This document shows, piece after piece, positions 23,900-36,935 of a DNA stretch of 64,000 nucleotides. How positions within the stretch are numbered: position 1 is the first letter of the stretch; each line of letters starts with the position of its first letter. Source of the DNA: Coptis chinensis (lineage: Eukaryota; Streptophyta; Magnoliopsida; Ranunculales; Ranunculaceae); contig CM027380.1 in assembly GCA_015680905.1 (NCBI GenBank), forward strand, positions 16,820,001-16,884,000. Direction: 5' to 3'. The translations under genes and the position numbers were made by a program. The notes under the pieces were generated by a model. It worked only from the letters and a program-made list of their open reading frames with translations, made no database searches and was not told where the DNA came from.

Positions 23900-25305
23900 T
23901 CAAACAACACGAGATACTTGATCAACATTCAAAGGATCCAGCTCATAGCCCTCTTCACCCACCGGGCCACTAACTGGATCAACAACAACTTCATGAACAT
24001 CCAAAGAAACAACAACGGGAGGCACAACTGGAGGGGCAGCTAGAACAACACCTAGGTCAGTCGGCAAGTTAGATCGTCTACTAGAATCTACACCAGTACC
24101 TGCAGTAGACACTATTGCAGCCCCACTTTTAACTAACATCTTGAGATGCTCATACTTATCCAGTACCTCCATGTAATCATCTACCAGAACGTAAACGTCG
24201 CCGCTCTCCACCATGTCCACCAAGTCGTTATACTCAGTCTCAGCTCGTTCAGCAACGAACCACAACTTCTTGCACTCGGCAACCCATTGTTGAACCTCCA
24301 GCTTTGCAGAATCAAGAGAAGGTTGCAAGAGAGCCACTTTCCCACCCAACTCTTGCACTTGAGCCCTCAACCCTACAACCTCAGCCCTTTCCACTTGCTG
24401 CTTGGCCACCAGCTTGCTGCAAGTTTGCCTGCTGGGATCCAGCTTCCTTCTTAAAATGATCAGAAATAGAAGCCATCTCCTTCAGCTTCCTGTACATTGC
24501 CAGAACCTAACAAACAAGAGAACAAATATAGATATCAGATTGGATCAAAATCGACAAAGCCCAAAAGAAGCAAACTCAGAATGGAAGAACACTCACATAG
24601 CACAAAGACCGGTCCATCTCCAGCAAGTTCACTTCCAGAAACTTATTATCCAGCTTACGCCTATCCCCATCAAGCACAATACTCTCCAGCAATGCCCCAC
24701 CAACCAACTTGGACTTAAAGCTACAGTCACCATTCTCCACAAACTTCTTCAGCCCACTAACAGGGTCTTCATACATAACCAGCCTGTCTAGAACATCACT
24801 TTCACTCTTCTTACTTGGGTCCGTACTTCTTGACCCCTTGCACTGTTCAGCAACAGGCTCAACCTCATCAACTTTCTTCTTTCCACGGGCCTCAGCCAGC
24901 CCATCATCAGCAGCCAAATCAATCAGGTTCATTTTCTTCAGATGAACCCGACCTAAAGATGTACAACCCTCACCAGTACTAGGTCGTTCCTCAGACTCAG
25001 TTCGGACCCTCTTGGCCCCCTCCGACTTAACCACTTCGGAACGCCTTTTCAGATTAGGCTTCCAAAATGAAGTGGGAGCATCACCCTCCCCACCAACACT
25101 TCCAACACCCGCATCTCCAGAAAAGAAGCAGGTGGATGCAGAATGATCTGCATCACTAGAGGAGAAGCGGTTGGATGCAGAGCGTGCCACATCCCCCAAC
25201 TCAGAACGTTGGGATGCCAAACGGTTTTCATCACCGAACTCAGAATGTTGTGATGACAAATGATTTGCGTCACCCAACTCAGAGCATCTGGATTGCGTCA
25301 CCCCT
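23900..25305 (-). pseudogene. Tat antisense gene, 3' half (exons 2b and 3)
   Basis: Read right to left. Bases 25305-24597 encode a Ser/Asp-rich repeat region and a basic stretch (KRRSEVVKSEGAKRVRTE), then a conserved part ending EVNLLEMDRSLCY. A 90-base intron (24596-24507) has a GTGAGT donor and a TTTGTTAG acceptor. The last exon starts with VLAMYRKLKEM, shifts frame near 24415 and continues as a heptad-rich coiled coil (ERAEVVGLRAQVQELGGKVA) to a stop at 23900. The upstream half lies at 43398-44468; Athila-B separates the two. The architecture resembles plant proteins labelled putative gypsy-type transposon, and antisense ORFs are known in Retand-like Tat elements. Function unknown. Confidence 0.68.
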
Positions 25306-27203
25306 TGATAAGCACCCAAAACTGTAACATTAAACCCCGAGAGACATAGCATTTTGATTAATTATGTGTTTAATAATCATGTAATAATTATAATTTCGTA
25401 CTTTTGTAGGTTTCCGCAGTTAACATGAATATAATGATAGGGTTAGATAGACTTACCCCCCCATTACTGGTTACCAATTAGTGTTACCCCCCATTTTCAA
25501 AATATTAGTGATACCCCCTCCCCCGTTTGTAAGATCCAACGGTCATTTCTTCATCCGAAAAAATCATCTCGTGGCCGTTGGATCTTGCAATTGGGGGTAT
25601 CACTAATATTTTTGAAAAATGGGGTAACACTAATTGAAAAAATGGAATATCTTGAATATTTGAAGTTTCCCACTCAACCCCAATGAAGCCCAACAAAGCC
25701 CCGACTAGAGCGAAGTTTCCAAAAGAACAAAACCAGTGCAGAACGGGTCCACATATAAAGAAGCAGCAAACTTCCGAAGCTCATATATGACAAATCTAGA
25801 TGCTGACGTTGGCTAGTGAACTACTAGAGCGACACGGGTGGAACCCTAACCCTACGAAAGACGAAAAATTGTAAAATGCCAAAATCGGTACGCCCAATGG
25901 ACACACTAAGTGGACCCACTCGGTGGGAACAAAAGGCATGACGAGTCAGCATAGGCAGGTGGCAAGAGATGGTCACAAATTTGTGCCACCTTGTAATGTG
26001 AGAAGACACGTACCTGTTCAAAGATTGAAATGGAATTGAGCAAAGGGACAAAAGCAAAACATAAAAGGATGAAACATTAAATGAAGTTTTGTTTCGTAAA
26101 CAAAACTTTGGATAAAAGGAATTCACATGCAGACAAAGTTTTGAACGTCTCAATTTGAGAAACGGCCAAAACTCAATTAAATCCTTCTCCAGCCATCCAT
26201 CCTATATATATGACGGGGAGTCTTCAGATATTCTCCTTCAGCAATTATTTTTAGCTTATGCATTAGTTAGTTTTCATTCCAACATTTACATTCCGTCCTT
26301 TTTATTCCAGCAGCTTAAATACTGTAAGTCATTTTCTTCTTAATGAAAGCCATTTCTTTTCAAGTTTAATTTCTGTCCTACATTTATTTATTTAATGTAT
26401 ACAGCAAGTTTAATTATTCCTTCAATGACCATGAGCTAATCCCCCCCCCCTCAGGGGGAGGGTTATGATGCTCGTGTGAGAATCCGGATTGACTCTTTAA
26501 TATTATAGAATCACTACTTAGGAATTAGGTGTAGATTCGACATCCGGTCCCAAAATGATCGAGATCTGCATAAATTTGGAGTCTTGATGTTCGAATAGCC
26601 GATCATGAGAGACCTAAAATGTCTCAAGGCGTCGCGACTCTGCGGTGTCGATGACTTTCCAATTTGTCCAGTTGATGTAGAATCGAACTAGGAGCTGAAA
26701 TGATATTCTAGAGATGAAGTATTAGTTCAACTTCTTATGCTAGTGCGATGCGGCTCAGAGATGTGGGCATTTCGCCAGGGATCAATACTCGATATCGTCT
26801 CAGATTTGTCTATGAACTCGAAACGAATTAGAGCTGTAGTGATATGGTAATATAAACTGTTAAAAAATGATTCTTGCATGAGTATGATTAACCCTCTCCC
26901 TGTTTCTCTATCTTTGTTTATTTACATTGAAATCACCGTTAGTAATTTACATTATTTACATTTCTGTTAAATTAATTAAACCAACTAAAAAACCTAAAAT
27001 CCTACTCACTAAAAGTTGTAATTCTAGTTGTGAACCTTGCCGAGCCCTAAGGTTTGGACGATCCCTTACTCGACCTATCCTACCAAACCCACGTGAGTAA
27101 GGTAACTTGACTAAACGAACGACTATACGGACTTTAAACTTTGGACTTTGGTCTTCGGACTTAAGTAACTAAAACTAATAAACGTACAATTCCACGTTTA
27201 TCA
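25306..27203 (+). repeat. Athila-B 5' LTR
   Basis: 1898 bases, longer than the 3' copy mainly because of a foldback insertion at about 25440-25655. It has TATATATA at 26203-26210 and a C9-TCA-GGGGG stretch near 26440. Small indels and substitutions distinguish the two LTRs, so the insertion is not very young. Confidence 0.9.
25440..25655. mobile_element. Foldback MITE-like element inside the Athila-B 5' LTR
   Basis: The left arm 25473-25517 and right arm 25592-25637 are inverted copies (CAATTAGTGTTACCCC against GGGGTAACACTAATTG). A second inner pair, AGATCCAACGG (25532) and CCGTTGGATCT (25574), closes the fold. Each arm itself holds two ATTAGTG(T/A)TACCCC repeats. The 3' LTR has only about 30 unrelated bases at this place. 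No coding sequence is present. The family and exact ends are unknown. Confidence 0.7.
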
Positions 27204-28525
27204 AATGGCGCCGCTGCACATCGAAGGACTCTAGACATTTAACGTAATAACTGGAATATATCAAACATAAAACCCCTCCCCTACCCCCTAATCTTTTTGA
27301 TTTCCATTTCTTTTGCAATACTAACGTATTACGTACCTATTTTCCCCAACTTTTTCTACTAATAGATACCTGTGAATCAGATCTTGTTTATTTTTATTAG
27401 CACAATCTAAGTATTCCGTAAGAACTTGAAGTACTGAACTGACAAAAGAGTCTCGGACGAGACTAAATTAGTAGCGCGCGAGACTAACCTGGAGTATCAA
27501 CACTCTGGTTTTCAGGTACAGGCCACTTTCCCTTTCAGTACTATTTTGGACTCTCTAGTCCAGTTTATCCAGTAAGTTCACGAGCTCGGGAGTTAGTTCG
27601 ATCGTTGTACGAGGAATCGCAGGACGCCAGGTTTCAAATTCTTAAACTCCTCAAACTTTGTCGAGGATATTATTTGGTTGTTGCTATAACCTATTTTACC
27701 TTGCATGTTTGTGTGTTGGCATGAGAACTCTTTGCATATAAATGTGGTTCGTCATTACATCTTCACAATAACACGATTAATATGATTCGAATATATTTGG
27801 ATATATGTGTAGTTTCAAACCACCTGCTTAGAATATTTTTGTATGTGTATGTTACATCAATTCACGTACGCGGTATTCATTTGTATGAGTTCGTTCTCGA
27901 TATTCCCCTAGCTCATATTTAAGTTGCACGTATCGATAACTATAGATTATTGAATGCGTAGGACACATTTCTATTCACATAGATTGCATATGTAGACTTC
28001 CTATGTAAAACTAGCATGTGTTAATTGTATGTTTAGTTTTTATTTTGACATCTATCGTTTTTAATTGCATGTTTCGTAATCACGTCTCCATAATACATTA
28101 ATTATGTAAACTAAAAACTAAAAATAAAAATAAAAAATAATAATAATTAATTAAAAAAATTAAAAATTAAAAAAAATATATTAAAATAAAAAAATAACAA
28201 AAAATCCTAATAATTAAAATTTCATCTTAATCATCTTAATAACACCCCGCATAATACACCATCATAAATCATCATCCTATTCCATCAGTGCCTAGGAAAT
28301 TTGGAAAAAATTGAGGTTGCCTAATTAAGGAACGTGCTAGCACGAACAATCTCCCTCAATTCTATCAGGTGACTTGGTTGTTGGAATATTCACACATTGT
28401 CCTAGCTTACCTGCTCAAGTTAGCAACAGCTCAGGAAGACGTGCTTCACCTCCCTCCTCCCTTAATTCTAAAATCTCTAGTCATAATTCGTTCCTTATGA
28501 GCCTTGAATTAAAATTTGTATTTGT
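27204..28525 (+). other. Athila-B primer-binding site and leader
   Basis: TGGCGCCGCTGC at 27206-27217, two bases after the LTR, matches the start of an Asp-tRNA complement, the primer usual for Athila. The rest is non-coding leader, with a very A-rich low-complexity tract at 28100-28205. Confidence 0.75.
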
Positions 28526-29760
28526 ATGAGCCTACGGTCTGGTAAACATAAGGAATTAAAACTTACATATCGTCGTCGAAAATACAATAAACAACTGCTT
28601 ATGCTATCTCCTAGACATAGTTCTTCCTCCGTAAACCAACCTCGTCAAACATCTCCGTTGCCATTATCTCCCTTAATTATGGCCCAGGAAAATCCCACAG
28701 TCGAGAAACCCCTTTCGGATTTCTATACTACCTTACAGGAAGGACCTGCTTCCTGCATTAAACTCGATGCAATTGTTGGTGATTTTCACATTCTGCCAAA
28801 CATTTTCGGTTTGTTACCTGTTTACCATGGTTTAGACCATGAAAAACCGTACAATCATCTTCGTCGGATGCAACAAGTAGTCACCACTTTCTGCCATCCG
28901 ACCGTTACCAACGAACAAGTCTTACTTAGGTGGTTTCCCTTCACCTTAGCTGATAAAGCTTCAGTTTGGCTCGCCGGACAAGCGCCGCAATCCATTGACA
29001 CATGGGCCAAACTCGTACAAGCATTCATGATAAGATTCTATACTCAGAAGAAAACTACAGAAATGCTTCAGAAGATTCAATTCTTTCGCCAACACCCCCA
29101 GGAATCATTTTCGGAAGCATGGAGCTGATTTACTGATCTGCTTCTCGAATGTCCCCATCATCAACTCGACACCGCTATATTAGTCCATTCATTCTTTAAT
29201 GGTCTCTCTGACCATCAAAAGGAAACATTAGATATTATAAACGTCGGTTGTTTCATGGACAAAGGCACTACTGAAGCATACACTTTCCTTGAGAAACAGG
29301 CTTCACGAAGCACCCATTGGGGAAACACTGATTCTTCCAGATCTTCTAAAGACACTCCTACCAAGGTTACATCTATGTTTGAGGTCAAACCCGATCCGGA
29401 ATTAAAAACCCTGATCGAGTCCCTAAACAAAAAGGTCGATGCTCTTTCGATTCAAGTAAATGATCGGAAACCCAAACAGGTCATGGCTGCCAACACTTCC
29501 CCATGTCCTCTTTGCTTAACTCCTGAGCACGCCAATTCTTATTGTCCTTTTGTATACGAGTGCCCTCCCCAATCTTTTGAAGAGGCTTGTGCTTTTAACA
29601 TCCCTAATGCACCTTGGCGACAACATCCGAATTTGGCTTGGGCACCACCTACCTAACAACAAGCTCTTCCGGGTGTCAACAATGCTTCTACACGACCACC
29701 CGCGAACTATAATTCCTACCGCCAAGGAAATCCTCCACAATTTCAGCAAAGGGCAAAATA
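28526..29760 (+). pseudogene. gag: Athila-B gag
   Basis: The ATG at 28526 starts MSLRSGKHKE, the same opening as in Athila-C (MRLRSSRTK). The conserved PLSDFYTTLQEGPASCI follows, then a capsid core with WFPFTLADKASVWLAG and EAWS. A TGA at 29126-29128 interrupts it in a position followed by FTDLLLECPHHQLD. The nucleocapsid finger CPLCLTPEHANSYC (CX2CX4HX4C complete) is at about 29501-29542. A TAA at 29654 and a frameshift near 29760 precede the linker. Without a readthrough it could make only the capsid N-terminal part. Confidence 0.82.
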
Positions 29761-31490
29761 ATTTTTCCAACAACGCAAATATAGGGTACCAAAACAACCG
29801 CAACCTTGTTCCCGCTAATCAAGGATATGGCTACCAAAATCAACTTGTAAACAATAACTGTGAACTTGTTCCTACTGCTCCACTAGTACAATTCGCTGCC
29901 GATAAAACAGCTGAAACTTTTCTGACTAACATGAATCAACAGAATCAAATCTTAGCATCCATCCAACAGTCTCTTCAGCTGTTAGCACAAGATAAAAGTC
30001 AAAAGGGCGTGTTCCCTGGCCAAGCAGTTCTAAACCCTAAGCCTACAAACACTGCCTTTGAACTCAACAATGCACCAGGATCTAGTAATCTAAGCCAGGG
30101 TGAGGTAAATGCCATTACCACTCTTCATTCTGGCCGAACCATCGACAATAACATACGTATGCCAGACGAAGAATCGACGGAAGCCACGGCTGATGTCCTT
30201 CCAACTCCTACCCTGCAACCTATAACGGACGAAGTTGTTCCTTCCAAATCTACACCCACGTCCCTAGGGAAAGACGTCACTACTCCTTATGCGCGATTCC
30301 ACCCAAAAGCTCCGTTCCCTGCCCGTTTGGCAAAGAACAAACGTGACGAACATTTCGATGAGATCCGTGAAACCTTCAAAAATTTGACCATAAACTTACC
30401 TTTTCTAGATGCGCTTAAGCATTTGCCCAAGCATGCCAAGTTTTTGAAGGACATGTGCACCACCAAACGACGTACGAATGTTCCTCAACAAGCGTTCCTC
30501 ACTGAGCAGTTTCTCTCAATTAATACTACCAATGGTGTGGTTAAATACAAAGACACAGGTCAACCAACTGTAGCATGCACGTTGGGCGACAAGTATACCG
30601 CTACCGCACTTTTAAACCTCGGAGCCAGTGTTAACCTACTTCCCTACTATTTATTTAAGCAGTTAGGTCTTTATGAATTAAAACCTACCAATATGACTCT
30701 ACAACTCGTGGATCGCTCCATCAAGTACCCCAAGGGCATAGTAGAAAATGTCATAGTCAAGGTCCAAGATTTTTACTACCCCGTTGATTTTGTCATTCTA
30801 GATACTGAAGTAGCCTGTGATTCCATTCCTATCATCTTGGGACGTCCATTTCTTGCAACTGCTAATGCTCTCATAAATTGTCAGGACGGTTCAATGACAT
30901 TGTCTTTCTGGAACCTTTCTATCGAACTCATCGTGTTCAAATTAATGAAACAATTTCCTGATCCTATAATGGAGGGTGAGATTAGCTTGGTTGATAGTGT
31001 GGCACACGATTATTTCACAAACTCTTTTCCCGAAGACGAGGTACACCAATTTCTTTCTTTTGATAATTCTGAGTTTGATGATGACTCGTACATCAAGGAT
31101 GTCCACGCATTATTAGAGCCAGTACCACTATTTGATCCTACTACTGCGGTGCCAACTGATTCGGAGAACCCAGACTCTATCTTTTCCATTGAAGAGACGG
31201 TCGCTCACGAATTCTTAATCCCTAATCCTCCAACTCCAGATTTAAAATCTCCACCCTCTGATTTGAAGTACGTGCATCTCGATCCCGATGGTAGTCACCC
31301 TATAATAATTTTTGCTCACTTAACTACCGACGAAGAAGCACGTTTGATTCGTATCATTTGTGAACACCACTCCTCTATTGGTTGGTCCTTAGATGATATC
31401 AAGGGAATAGACCCTAGCGTATGCACACATCGTATACATCTCGATGATGGCTCAAAGACATTGCGAGAACCGCAACGTCGCCTTAACCGC
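29761..31490 (+). pseudogene. pol: Athila-B protease region with lost catalytic Asp
   Basis: This long open stretch ends at 31559. It begins with an Asn/Gln-rich linker, then KGVFPGQAVLNPKPTN, VNAITTLHSGR, and the block KAPFPARL...NLPFLDALKHLPKHAKFLKD that precedes protease. The active-site motif reads LLNLGAS where Athila-C has LLDTGAS, so the catalytic Asp is Asn and the protease is expected to be dead. IILGRPFLAT is present. The linker to RT contains SSIGWSLDDIKGIDP and PQRRLN. A shift near 31485-31492 moves RT into another frame. Confidence 0.85.
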
Positions 31491-31491
31491 C

Positions 31492-34128
31492 ATGAAAGAG
31501 GTGGTGAGAGAGGAATTTTTACGTTTACTTTATGCGGGCATCATATACCCTATCTCTGATAGTGACTAGGTTAGTCCTGTCCACGTTGTTCCTAAAAATT
31601 TCGGCATTCAAGTTGTACAAAATGAAAATGGTGAATGCATTTCCACTCGCATTCCATTAAAATGGAGAATTTGCATTGACTATTACAAACTTAATGTCAG
31701 AACACGTAAAGATCACTTCCCTCTCCCATTCATTGACCAAATGCTAGAACGTTTAGCCGGTCATACTTACTGCTGTTTTCTTGATGGCTATTCTGGCTAC
31801 TTCCAAATTGTCATCGATCCCGCCGATCAAGAAAAGACAACTTTCACATGTCCCTTTGGAACCTTTGCATACAAACGAATGCCTTTTGGTCTTTGTAATG
31901 CCCCAAGCACCTTCCAACGCTGCATGCTTTACATTTTCAGTAATATGGTGGAACGTTATATGGAAGTCTTCATGGACGACTTTTCTATTTATGGAAATTC
32001 CTTTGACGACTGCCTATCCAACCTTTCTAAGGTGTTAACGCGTTGCGAAGAGAAAAATCTGGTACTTAATTGGGAGAAGTGTCATTTCATGGTTACCAAA
32101 GGACTTGTTCTAGGTCATATTGTTTCGAAAGATGGGATAGAGGTTGATAAAGCTAAAATTGTTAAAATTGCTTCGCTACCTTTCCCACGTACAGTTCGTG
32201 ATATCAGTGCCTTTTTAGGCCACGCTGGGTTTTACAGACGATTCATTCAGAATTTTTCTAAAGTTGCTCAACCCTTAACCAACCTCCTGCTTAAGGATGT
32301 GGTATTCGACTTCAATTTCAATTGCAAACAAGCTTTTGAAACTCTAAAAACTGCCCTGACTACCACCCCTATCATTCAACCCCCTGATTGGTCTCAACCA
32401 TTCGAACTGATGTGTGATGCTAGCGACTTTGCTATTGGTGCCGTACTAGGCCAACGACGTGATGACAAACCCATTGTCATTTACTACGCTAGTAAAACTC
32501 TTAATGACGCTCAACGTAATTATACAACAACTGAGAAAGAGTTCCTACCTGTTATCTATGCTTTGGATAAGTTTCGCCCTTACCTAGTTGGATCATCCAC
32601 CATCGTATATACTGACCATGCCGCACTTCGGTACTTACTCGCAAAAAAGGACGCGAAACAACGATTGTTCTGCTGGATCCTTCTCTTACAAGAATTCACC
32701 CTGGAAATCAAAGGCAAGAAAGGAATCGAAAATGTCGTGGCCGACCATTTATCAAGGCTGGTTGGTGATATTGATAGTGATTCTGAAGCCATCTGTGATT
32801 TCTTCCCAGACAAATATTTGTACTATATTTTCTCATATCCATGGTACACGGATATCGTTAACTACCTAGTTACTGAGGAAGTTCCTTCCTCTTGGTCACG
32901 TCCCGATCGTAAAAAGTTCTTATCCACTGTAAAATATTATTTTTGGGATGACCCCTACCTCTTTAAGTATTGTTCCGACCAACTCATTCGTCGCTGCATT
33001 CCCAACTGGGAGCACACCGACGTATTATCCTTTTGCCATGAACAATCTTGCGGAGGTCATTTCAATGGAAAGAAAACTGCGGCTAAGGTGTTACAATATG
33101 GTTTTTACTGGCCTACCCTTTTTCGTGATGCACACGAACATTGCATAGCCTACATTCGTTGTCAGCACCTAGGTCGAATTACAAAACGCAATATGATTCC
33201 CCTAAATTCTATCTTGATTATGGAAATTTTTTATGTTTGGGGCATTGATTTTATGGGACCCTTCCCGATTTCTCAAAGTTTTTTCTACATTCTAGTCATT
33301 GTAGACTATGTGTCCAAATGGATTGAGGAACTCGCATGTCACTCAAATGACCATAAAACTGTCGTGAAATTTGTAAAAGAAAACATTTTCTCTCGTTTTG
33401 GTGTCCCCAAAGCTATCATCAGTGATGGGGGTACACACTTTTGTAATAAAATTTTTAGGTTTTTAATGAAGAAATATGGAGTTACTCACAAAGTTGCTAC
33501 TCCATATCACCCACAAACGAGTGGCCAAGTGGAAGTCTCCAACAGAGAGATAAAGTCTATTATGGAGAAAACTGTCAATCCATCAAGAAAAGACTAGTCC
33601 CTCCGCTTATCGGATGCCTTGTGGGCATACCGAACAGCATTTAAGACACCTATAGGGATGTCTCCTTACCGCATTGTTTTTGGAAAACATTGTCATCTGC
33701 CAGTTGAACTTGAGCATTGTGCCCTTTAGGCAATCAAAAGCCTCAACTACAATATCAACGAGGCAGGCGAGAAGCGCAAACTGCAATTAAATAAGCTTGA
33801 GGAGATTCGGAGTGATGCTTATGATCTCTCGAAATCCTACAAAGCTAATATGAAAAGAGTACACGACAAGCACATTCTGCGTAAGGATTTTAAAATTAGC
33901 CAAAATGTTTTACTATATAACTCCAGATTACACATTTTTCCTGGTAAATTGAAAACATGATGGTTTGGTCCTTTCATTGTATCAGCTGTGACACATTATA
34001 GGGCAATCTCTTCGCTTAATCCACAAGATAACAGCAAATTTCAAGTCAATGGACAAAGCCTAAAACATTACCACAATTACGCTCCCCAGATGTTGAACAG
34101 ACTCTTCTTCGGGATCCGGTCTACATAG
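31492..34128 (+). pseudogene. pol: Athila-B reverse transcriptase, RNase H and integrase
   Basis: RT entry motifs start at 31492, with one TAG at 31567-31569. From 31741 a 618-codon stretch is open: [11 protein letters not shown], then [15 protein letters not shown], then the catalytic FMDD (31969-31980), then RNase H ([44 protein letters not shown]). Integrase follows with a finger in which one expected Cys reads Tyr (CIAYIRCQ), then [16 protein letters not shown] and the Glu region [15 protein letters not shown] at 33595 and another near 33727 cut the C-terminal part ([18 protein letters not shown]), which ends at 34126-34128. It is the best-preserved polymerase in the window. Confidence 0.9.
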
Positions 34129-35523
34129 ACTAGATGTTTTGTTTGGTGTACTCAATCTTGTTTCTATAGAGAGTACGCCATTTTGGTAGCCGGGCCATCT
34201 TCTATTTTATGATCTCAAAAGTTCTTTGAAGTGTGTGCTTGTAAGGGCCGGAACCTTAGTCCACAGAAACTCTAATTCAGTACTGAGTATAAATGTCTTC
34301 TGCAACACGAGCAAACGTTCCTGTCTGTAAACGATGGGTGCCTAAAATTTCACTTCCTTCCTTCTCTTCCCTTTTCTATTCTCTACCTCGCGAACTTCAG
34401 CTAATCATTTAGTGTAAGTCTCACTCATAACGAATAGGGAATGGTCGTAGTACTTTTGCTCGTAAACGACGTGCGCAAAAGATGGGATGGTGTATGCATT
34501 GTCAAATACCCTTCTATCTAGATCTTGACTTCCTATCCGATATTATCCAGTTTAAGGTATACTTTTGTCTAACACCAGCTGTGCAGGATAATCTTCGCCG
34601 CGTTCGGTTCTCCCACGGGTTGGGAATCGTATTGAGAATCCGACAATAAAAGACTCAATTCGTCTTGAGGATCTGACGTTAAAAGACTCACCTTGTAGAT
34701 ATGTATATATTGTTGACAAATTCCCCGTGCTTTAAGTTGTACACATAGAGTTGTGTTCAACATCGGATGTTGCATACTTGGAACACAAATGGGTAATGGA
34801 TTCCACCAGACCAACCCCTAGAATTGGTTACTTTGAGTTCCCTTTGAGGCGGTTTGAGGATAGCCTTATGTAATAAGGGCATTATTATTAGACCGTAGCG
34901 TGCACAGTCCAGGATGGTACCGTCCTGCCCCTAACCCCATAATACATAAAGGTAAAGCCACAGTCTTGCTGGATTGGGTTCACTCCAGAGCCGACATGAT
35001 AGTTGCCTATGAATTTAGATGTTAACTCTTCTGGACATCCAGTGTGTTTCACGTAATCTCCCTTGTATATAAATAAAACATTTGTTTATAAAGAAAACAC
35101 CCTCCTTTTTTCTCAAAACTCTTGTGACCTCTGAGAATGACTTATATAATTGGATAACATTTTTTGTGCCGATCATTTCGATATCTCGTTCATCCAATTC
35201 AGAGTCCAAACGAGTCGTGGGTGAGCGTTTAGATTTTTTAGGCTTAAATCGGGCTTTAGGCTTGGGAGATTTTTTTTTGCCCAACCAAATCTCGAAATCT
35301 CGGGCCATTTAAACCCAACCACACGCATCACCATCACCCACTTCGTCTTCCCAAATTTTCGGATCTTGTCCCCTCTCGATTAAGTCTCGCACAAGATAGG
35401 CCCACGTTATATCCAGGTCTCGCGCGCGACTTCTACAACTCCGATTCCAATTCTCTTCCATCAGCAAGTCCCATTTCTCCCCCTCATCATAAATCAATAG
35501 CCAGCCTCTCCCTAAGAGCAGTA
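34129..35523 (+). other. Athila-B spacer between pol and ORF-A with hairpin-unit repeats
   Basis: No coding region is supported. Two tandem units at 34631-34696 share the core GA(G/A)(G/A)ATC(T/C)GAC...AAAAGACTCA with units in Athila-A and Athila-C. TATATAAATA at 35066-35075 lies about 450 bases before ORF-A and could serve as an internal promoter, though AT-rich DNA gives such words by chance. Confidence 0.55.
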
Positions 35524-36657
35524 ATGGCCGGAAACAGGCGAATTTGTGTGGAGAATTTTTTTGGAAATTTATTCGAAAATGGGATGTTTGCTCCATTCTT
35601 TGATAATGAAATTCATTCTAGAGGATGGGAGTACTTGTTATATGCTAATGGCAGGCTTTATTCCAAGGATTTGGTGATGAAATTCTACGACAATAGGAGC
35701 TTTAATGGCGACCATTTTTGGGTTACCGTCGAGGGTGTGCGCCACGAAGTCACACCTATTTTGATCTCTGGGATCACGTGCATTCCTCTGGTCGATCACA
35801 TGCTGACTCAACAGCAGTCCGTGTACCCACGGACTTACGACCTAATGCTCGACACGCTAATCGAGGGAGAGTACAATATAGATGGGAAATGCGCGTATCA
35901 GCGCTCAGTGCGATGGAACTAGCTGGCTGTGACTCAATGGCTGAGACTGAACGTCATTGGCACCTCGAAGCCCTCGGACATCAACAAGACCTTCCTCCAC
36001 CTTCTCTGGATCCTCCAAGAGTGAAAGGGTAACTTTTGCATAGTTACCTTTCTTTTTGATATTATTACACATGCCACTCTTAGGTCAGCCCCTCTTGCTG
36101 TTCTTGTAACGCAAGTTATGATTAATTTGGGTTTTCTGTCCGCCACTCCACTACTCCCTATACCACATTATGAGAATATGCTTGTCTTCAAGAAATGCAT
36201 ACTGACCCTTTGGGAACCCACACCACCAATGACTACTGAGCACGCTAACATAGGCCCATCTCACCCACCCTACTTTGATGATGTACATGCTATAAACAGT
36301 GGCATGAGAGACATGTACACTCGCCAGGTATCGATGAAACATGCCTTGGGCGAGTTAAGGACAGACATGACCACTCGCCACGGGGAGTTGACAGACAGCA
36401 TGGGTGAATTTCAGCAGGAAATGCGAGCTTCCATGAATGCATTTCAGGACCAGATGACTACTCGCCATAACAAGTTCCAACGAATATTCATGGCAAACCA
36501 GCATCAGTTTCAGGCTCAGGTGTTGGATACTCTGGGTGATATCCAGGAGCAGTTAGCTTCCACAGGAGCTTGTCTTGCACGACGTCGCAGGACTCCTGGT
36601 TCTTCTTTTGCAGCCCCTGAGGATTCTCCTGCAGCCCCCGAGGATTCTCAGTAGACA
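35524..36657 (+). pseudogene. Athila-B ORF-A (post-pol plant transposon protein)
   Basis: The ATG at 35524 opens a frame that runs to 36657, interrupted only by a TAG at 35920 and a TGA at 36004. The N-terminal part has FAPFFDNEIHSRGWEYLLY, LYSKDLVMKFYDN, FWVTVEGVRHEVTP, LIEGEYNIDGKCAYQRS and WLRLNVIGTSKPSDINKTFL. These resemble the domain often annotated as putative plant transposon protein. The C-terminal part (about 36300-36560) is a heptad-like coiled coil, ending in a Pro/Glu/Ser-rich tail. This position is where Athila elements carry the so-called env-like gene, but I see no signal peptide and no clear membrane span, so I do not call it an envelope. Role unknown. Confidence 0.65.
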
Positions 36658-36935
36658 GTTTATTTTCACCGTTCTTGTATATTAATTATGTCGGATATTT
36701 TATTTACGTGTTTGCATTTTTATTTTCGAACTTAGGATGTCTGTCAATTCCTACATTCTCCAAAATTTCTGCCTTGTTAAATAGTATATTAGTTATCTCC
36801 AATATTATATTATATAGGTAGAAATATATATAATAATATTAGTAATAAAAATATATATACATATATAAAAATATATACATATATTTTTAACGTCACAATT
36901 AACAGCAAATTTTTTACCGTAAACCAATGTTTTGC

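Noticed and set aside
24402-24791. Plus-strand open frames opposite the Tat antisense gene
   Set aside because: The minus strand has introns with proper splice sites and a consistent protein; the plus-strand frames are shadows.
26438-26466. C9...G5 palindromic stretch in the Athila-B LTRs as a G-quadruplex or terminator
   Set aside because: It has only one C run and one G run, so no quadruplex; it can form a short hairpin but nothing shows a function.
28100-28205. A-rich tract in the Athila-B leader as a poly(A) tail of an inserted retroposon
   Set aside because: The tract is mixed A/T low complexity with no target duplication or upstream body.
35524-36657. Calling ORF-A a true envelope gene
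   Set aside because: No signal peptide, transmembrane anchor or cleavage site is visible; only the position matches env-like genes.
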